Positions 57,601-64,000 of a stretch of 64,000 nucleotides of DNA are shown here, piece by piece. Below the pieces are notes generated by a model. The model saw only the letters and a list, made by a program, of their open reading frames with translations, searched no databases and had not been told where the DNA came from. Origin of the DNA: Opisthorchis felineus (lineage: Eukaryota; Platyhelminthes; Trematoda; Opisthorchiida; Opisthorchiidae). The stretch is from the NCBI GenBank assembly GCA_004794785.1, contig SJOL01007263.1:709700-773699 (forward strand), in the 5' to 3' direction. Both the position numbers and the translations under genes were made by a program. How positions within the stretch are numbered: the first letter of the stretch is position 1; the number at the start of each line of letters is the position of its first letter.

Positions 57601-60600
57601 TCGCACCAGACCAGAGTTTGATTATGCTACGGTTGTTCGCGTCTTATCACTACTGCGGTGGGAGGAGACTAACTCAATTTTCTCGTTGGCAACAATCTCG
57701 ATCAGTGCTCAAATCGTTCGCTACTTACCTGACAGAATGCCCAGAGTGTCACCCACAAAACTAACTGCATTGAATAGTGGTGGTTCGCAGCCTAAGCGAA
57801 GAGCTAGAGGAATTTGCATCTAACCAGATGGACAAGAAAATCCGTCTCCAAAAACTCACCCAGGAGAAACCACTTGAAAGTTAAAATATGCTCATCTCTT
57901 TTCAGATTATTATCATCACCGATGTTATCTCCATTGGCAAGTAAACGTCCGCAACAGAACTGTCAACTTCTGCGAACCATTCAACCACCATCACTATTAA
58001 CAGTAAAAACTGATGTCCGATTAGCATAATAGTGGCCACATCCAGCCCAGTCCACAGTAGTTATACGCTATTGCTTACAAAGCACCTGGTTTACGATTCA
58101 CAAGTGATCCTACATCTGTTTCAGTTAGGCACCACATTGTTTTTCATATGTATGTTTATTCCTTAGTGTGATGTTTAACGGGAAGAGAAAGTAGGATGAG
58201 GACGAAATGGATCGGTCGATATGGAGACTCGAAACTGTCTTTTTATTCTGAGCCGTTATTATTTTTAAATAGTGGCATTACCACGCTTTTCTCTGTCAAC
58301 TCCAGTATGTGCTTCTGTCACAACAACCCCTCTAAAGCAACACCTTATAAAACGACTACTGTCCTCTGATAACGCAGACTGATATTGAAATCGATTTACT
58401 CAGAAAACGCTCATGCAGTTAAAAATGAAACTCAGAATGCTTCAATTACACGCAAACTCCAGCTAAGTAGTGCCCGATTTGGCTAGACAGCCCAGATATT
58501 TTTGCAAATTTGGTTTCGTTTAGTCCACTCTTGTGAAACTGTTAGTCAATTAGTCTAATTCAGGTAGTCCGCAATTTATGTAGCTAACCTAAGTTAAGTT
58601 CCCAATCTTTCAGAACCGTCTCCGTGCGTCTGCTAGTGGAATCTGACCACGAAATGTATCCATGAGAAGAAAAGGACGATAAATCATATCATTCAGAAAA
58701 TAAATTGCATATCTGGTTTGGTTTTCACAACCCGAATTTGGTTACCCTCTGTGAAAGCTAGATAAAAGGCTAAGTAATAGCGACTTTTCCTAAACTGGGG
58801 CATTTTTCGCACAGGGAATATATTTACATCATTTAAACTACTTATGGTTTTATCGTTTGAAGTAGGCAGACAACACTGGGAACTGACGAAATTTTGTTCA
58901 CTGAGTTTTTTTATTATTTAATACTCTGCTTACGCATCAGTTAACAGCCTAATATTTCATCATTGCTTCTTTGCTCTGTTCGATCAGTCGGGCAATTTGG
59001 TTGCTAAGACATCAAAACCAAGTGAAGCAATATCAACCATACGACCTGCTGGCATTCAGTCGAACGGCGATTCTATAAATAGAAATTTGACAGTTGAACG
59101 CGAGTCCGACGACCACGTTTACATTCTCTGAGCCTTAAAATATCTCTCGGTTGTAGTCGCTAGGTCCTCTCCTATCCACACTGACACCTAAACTTGTCAG
59201 TGTGTTTTGCTCATCAACCAGTCGGAAGCTGTAAGCAATAGTCTCAATCAGGTGGGAAAACGAGTCAACCTCCACGCAATTACATAAGTTGGGCAGTTGT
59301 TAACCTTCACTCTTTTGGGACACCAAATAATTGCATACCCAAAGTACACAGTTTAAAGTGTCATAGATTACTTGGAGGAAAGATTTGTCGATGCTTGGTG
59401 AGTCCCTGTTCTAGTCGCTCAGAAAGCGTGTATGACTGTGAGCTTTTTGTACCTCCATGGCATCACTGTTGAGTTAGTTACCCTGACTCGCTTGTGGTGT
59501 TTCACACTTTTCAGGACTCGCAGAATACCGTCCAGTTTGCTAAGTTGGTTGTTACTAAATGATGTGGCAGTCGTTCTTCTTCTTCTTTCTCTCTGTTGCA
59601 TGTTCGGATATCGCCGGCAGTTTGACGGTTGTTTAATTCACCGCATTGGCCATATCAGCTCACTGTCATCCCCAAATTATGAAAGTCGAGTCGTGCTCAA
59701 ACCAAACTGTACGCTGTCCAAATCTAAGGCTTGAAGAATCCAAACCAACAACCAGAACTGGTGACACCCTGACCGCATAATTCTTAGTTGTTGGATGGGA
59801 CAAGAACGAATGAACCCAGTTCATAATGGTTTTTTTCCGCCACTTTCGTAGCCGCCAAAAAGTAGCTGGCGATCAGCTATCGAGCACATATATTCATGAT
59901 GTATAGGTAGTGCGGTTAACGAGCTAATGCAGCTACTGTTCTTTCTGTCCAATACATCTCCTGCTTATACACGACCCATAAGGGGATTGTCCTCTAGAGT
60001 TTTTGTCTTTTTATTAAAGAAAATTCCACTAAAAGCGTGTGCATAATTTACGGAAGGCCTCCGATGTACATATTCAGAAGATCCCAGTTATTGGGCGCAA
60101 GCAAAAGCTGACGTCGATCGCAGCTTGCCGTTACCTTCACCTAGGTCGCGTGGGAGCTCTTTACAATGTTCAACTATAGTACTTGAATACCTGTTGACCT
60201 AGTATTGTGACAACTGCTCAAAATATCCCTCGGAAAAAGGTACAGAGATTTCATTGGAGATACGGACAGCCTGCTAGACAGTTCTTCTCTCCATATACCT
60301 ATTCCCGAAAGTTTGCAGATCGTCACCACTTCACTACCAAAAATATCTCCCCATAGTGGTCCCGAAAGGAATCTAAATGTCTTACCGAAGAGCAGAAAAG
60401 CCTAAATGACACGGAAGGGGGGTGATTTGCATCCTCAAATAATGCCCAAAACAAGGTTCTCAGAACATTACATAGTCACAGGGAAAAATCCATACTGTGG
60501 CACTCGGGGAACGAATGTGGGGATGATTGTGACGTGCGAGCACTCGACCTGCATCAGTTCGCCTAGCCACAGGGCACAATGAGCTGACCGCGTCAGCCGT

Positions 60601-62882
60601 TCCTACCCGTTCGAAAAAGGTTGCAAACCCTTTCTCCTAGTTGCACTGAAAAGCCACATGCAGCGCCTTCTTCCCCGAAGCGCTCGCTTCACAGCCGCTT
60701 GATGGTAACTTTTAGAAACGCGACACGTCGTCTTTTGATACAGTCCTCAGCTCGAATGATTAGTTCACCATATATTCGCCTTATGTAATTTACTAATTAG
60801 AGTCCCTGCATTGGATTGTCAACCTTCGTTCAAAAAACCAATTCTGTGGCGTGTGTTGAAGAACTAATTAGTGAAAACCGCTATTCCGGTCTTGCACCAT
60901 TATACTTTGTTTGTACATAGCACTGGGTTCCCCTTTTCGTCTGCAGCAGTTCCGTTCGTAACAAAAACATGAAGTGTATAGGGTTACCGCTTTTCATTTT
61001 GACTTCTATGGCCGCTACTTACGGCTTATAGTTAGCTAAGACACAAAAGTTGAGCCACTAATTGTTTCAGATTCGTCAATGGAATATATCGCAGCGCATT
61101 GCGTCTTTGTTCCTGAAGCAGATTCATTGTTTCTAGACGGCGCGAAAAAACACTGTCTGCTACATCGATCAGTGTTAGTCGAGATCGCCCATATCTGAGC
61201 AGCCAAGGACTATGCTCGTCTGAGTTGCTGTTGCTCTAGCATGAGCAACTACATGACCGTTTTGTCACGCCCGCTCAGTAATCGACCACAGTTAGGGAGG
61301 CTGACGTTAGAGTTGCTGTGGGAGGATAATTCAAGCGGGAATTATACGAATCTGTCAACCGCTTGCAACTAGTTAAGTTCACTTGGTTAGTTCAAATATT
61401 GTGAAATTACCAGGAGCGGTCTTTTTATGTCTGTCCGTGATAGGTAATAATAGCTAGTCCAACTAGCTCAGGTGCTTCAAACAATCGGGTTGAGAGATTC
61501 AGTTGTGACTACTATTGTTATTCCCCGTGGGATCATATATGCATCAACCTTCAGTTTCACCGGAGTTCCATATCGAATCTGGTCAAATGATAATCGGAAG
61601 ACCCGGATTAGCAGTCAACCACACGGTCGCTCCTAATTCGAACCCCTCGAGCGGGTGAATATGAAGTGCCGGTAGGGGTGGAACTAGGAAGTGGGGGGCG
61701 TTAAAATGTGCCAGGCTGCGATGCTGGGTCCGACCATTAGAGGACGAGCAAGAAACGAAATCCTCCACAGGACATGGTTATACTAGATAGAGCACAATTA
61801 TCATAAGTTTGTTAAGCAATTCATCGGCAGCCCACGAGTGGTAAAGCCCTTTTTGTGTCTACCAGTTACTCGCAGTCCTCGACTTTCCACCAACCCTATG
61901 TTTTAATTAGACATGAGACGGCCTTTGTGTAGGGCATTCAGTTGACGTGGATCACACACAAAAGATTGAGCTATGATTCACCTGAGTCTCCTTTTGAGAA
62001 CAACTTAATTTACAAACGAATGTAATTCGCTAATTCTTATACTAGCTTCTATTGACAACGATTTGTGTCTGCGCAGTTACACTAAATCACTGTCAGAAGA
62101 CCTCGTACTATTTAGATAATGTTCACTCCAGCTGTGATATCATTACTCAACGATTAGGGAATAGCTAGTCCTACCAACGAGTCAAACGATTCTATGCGAT
62201 TCAACGATTACTGGATCCCGTCATCTCTAGCCCATAGAGGCTTACGGTCACCAGGGGTGAATGGTGTACCCTTACCAAATGGGCCGAATGCATAATCCAT
62301 CTCAGTCCCAGCCGCACTACCTTACTGTTTGCCCTCGACGTTTGGCAGCAATACTGCGGCTGCCCTGGTATCGGTTGTATGCACTGCACTGGTATCTCAC
62401 GTGAGATTATTCTGTGTACGGTGTAGCAACGCGAAGTGTCCTAGATAATGGCCGGAAGCCAAAAGTGCTATGGTCACTTGTTAACCGTGAGATCAATTTT
62501 ATCGTTAATTACCTTTGCACACAGACCTGAAAGCAATGCATTTTTGCAGCTGTATGTAAAATTTGGGTCTCCGATTTCCTAAAAGTAGGGGTGAAGGTAG
62601 CAAAGATGTGAACAAGCTGGGTTGGAGGGAATAGACGTAACAGACGAAGCAAATACTCCAATTGCTTAAGAGCACCCGATTTGCATAGGAATATTTCTGG
62701 TCTCTGTTGCCTGCTCCGTACCTCCTACTGCACTCATCTTCCTATGGTTTGTTGGCCGACTTCATGACAGTATTCATACCACCTTCAAGGGTTCAAGAAT
62801 CCACTTTTTAGATCTTTATACATTATAGACTTTTCGAGTTTTCCTATTCATAGACCTTGTCATGCTAGTCCAGCCTGACCAG

Positions 62883-63043
62883 AACGAGGATGATTCGACA
62901 GAGGTTTGCAAGAAAATTGACCATGCGCCAGTCATTCGACCACAACATGACTTTTCTGGACCCGAATCGCTACTCTAACGCAACGCTTCAAGCGAGCACA
63001 CTAAACAGAGCAGATAGCAACATCAGCAACATTTCATCAAAAG
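62883..63043 (+). CDS. Candidate internal exon, product unknown
   Basis: An acceptor-like CTGACCAG and a GTAGAA donor flank 161 nt open in one frame: RMIRQRFARKLTMRQSFDHN, then MTFLDPNRYSN and a Ser/Asn-rich segment ending SNISSK. The composition looks like a cytoplasmic segment of a larger protein. The acceptor lacks a good pyrimidine tract. No family is assigned. It could be the first sign of a + strand gene continuing right of the window. Confidence 0.35.
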
Positions 63044-64000
63044 GTAGAAGGCAACTTGGGCAAAGTAGTACACTTCTGGGGTGATATTGCTTAACATCAC
63101 ACGTTTGATCTGACCGTCATTATTCACACAGGCTTGAATAGACTGCCGCATGGAATAAATTGCTTTCATGACTTTCTAGTTGTGTTCCTAAGGCAACTAC
63201 GCAACGTTTAAAAGAAAAGCACAAAATTAGTGTAGACTTATTAGTATGTTTTGACGGTAAATACAGGTTTCATTTAATTTCACCACCGAAATATGGTGTC
63301 TGTATCTGTTGGTCTTATGAGCATACATTGCCACATGAGAATCCTTTTAAACGGCTACACTAATCACTTTTCGCCTCACACTTGACAAGGGCATCCCTGT
63401 TTGAATCCACGATGAATTGTAGGCAGTGGATCGCTGTGTCAAAAGTAGCAAAAGGTGAGCTACAAGTGATTCTATGACACTTTATAGGACAAGAAGGGGT
63501 CTGTCCTTCCTATTTTCCATATAGATTAGCATAATCGCTTAGTATTTTCACTTCCCGGGAACTTCCATTGTCTAAAACGTTTTGAGGTATCAGACAGTGC
63601 GCTGGCAAGTCTGTCAGCCAGTTAGGCAAACACCTTCTAGAGCATTTCGTGAAGATGTTCAAGTTTGTCTTTTCTGAGGTAAATTTGATGTGGTGAAGGT
63701 CGTTTTCTATTGAGCGCCAACTGAAAGCAGTGCCTTTGGACCACGTGAGATTTCATAGGTGGGCTTGATGTGGTCAGGAAGTGTTATTGCGCCTGTTCAT
63801 TCATTTTCAGGTTTTGTTCCGGTTAAATTTGGAGCAACTGTGCTGGTGTGTTGGCCATGGTTGCTAGTCTTTGAATGGAGACAGTTAACTTAGTGAGTTA
63901 GGTAGATGCCCTAAAACCGGCGTAATAAAACTGCTCGTTCTTTCCAACTCCAACTAGTATGTTCATCCCCGTCCTTATTAGCAGGGTCATCCCATAGCAT
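63044..64000. other. Right-end DNA without recognised features
   Basis: No repeat shared with the rest of the window and no frame above 60 codons with protein-like content. If 62883-63043 is an exon, this is intron. Confidence 0.4.

Larger units (their letters stand above)
56405..62882. other. Repeat-rich intergenic DNA upstream of the GPCR gene
   Basis: Contains two diverged copies of a roughly 260-bp repeat (56790-57055 and 57330-57600) and a partial MKRLQSN-type repeat (57075-57125). No coding exon is recognised. The GPCR promoter should lie just right of 56404, but no core element is evident. Confidence 0.5.

Noticed and set aside
57464..57823. 119-codon hydrophobic frame as a membrane protein gene
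   Set aside because: It lies within a repeat unit shared with 56790-57055, where the frame is not preserved.
59419..59734. Hydrophobic + strand frame and overlapping basic - strand frame
   Set aside because: Mirror-image composition of overlapping frames in AT/CT-rich DNA; no start context or family.

Overview
The window looks like nuclear DNA of a parasitic flatworm, most likely a digenean fluke. This is inferred from spliced genes, a mix of 35-46 bp and multi-kilobase introns, tRNA-derived SINEs and several decayed non-LTR (LINE) retrotransposon families of the kind common in trematodes. The species cannot be named from the sequence. Nothing bacterial, viral or CRISPR-like was seen.

Two protein genes can be supported. 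The first, on the + strand at 13317-49267, is an ortholog of RAD54B, the SWI2/SNF2 DNA translocase of homologous recombination. I resolve 18 exons whose splice phases all agree. The coding lengths sum to 3018 nt, or 1005 residues plus a stop, against about 910 residues in human RAD54B. All helicase motifs are present. The first five introns are only 35-46 bp; the remaining twelve are 0.6-14.5 kb and are filled with transposon debris. The stop codon directly abuts an AATAAA signal. The second gene, on the - strand at 52796-56404, is a divergent rhodopsin-like seven-transmembrane receptor with a large exon (TM1-TM6) and a second exon (TM7 and a basic tail). It is tail-to-tail with RAD54B, 3.5 kb away.

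Layout: 1-5500 holds decayed CR1-like LINE material, including an ORF1-like fragment on the - strand and 3' ends in opposite orientations. 6150-8200 holds tRNA-like repeats, one SINE with a clear target-site duplication, and unassigned candidate exons. 8590-10790 is a degraded APE-endonuclease/RT LINE (family A). 11140-12780 is a SINE followed by a jockey/CR1-like LINE (family C). 13317-49267 is RAD54B. Its 14.5 kb intron 12 contains two LINE fragments abutting head-to-head at about 28742 and a foldback-like repeat carrying an ATTTGCAT octamer. 49274-52774 is intergenic with a second tRNA-like SINE type. 52796-56404 is the receptor gene. 56405-64000 is mostly repeat-rich DNA with one candidate exon at 62883-63043.

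Most short open frames are random or repeat-derived and are not called. The best candidates for something undescribed are the foldback-like octamer repeat family, the degenerate flatworm receptor and the unassigned exons near the two window ends.
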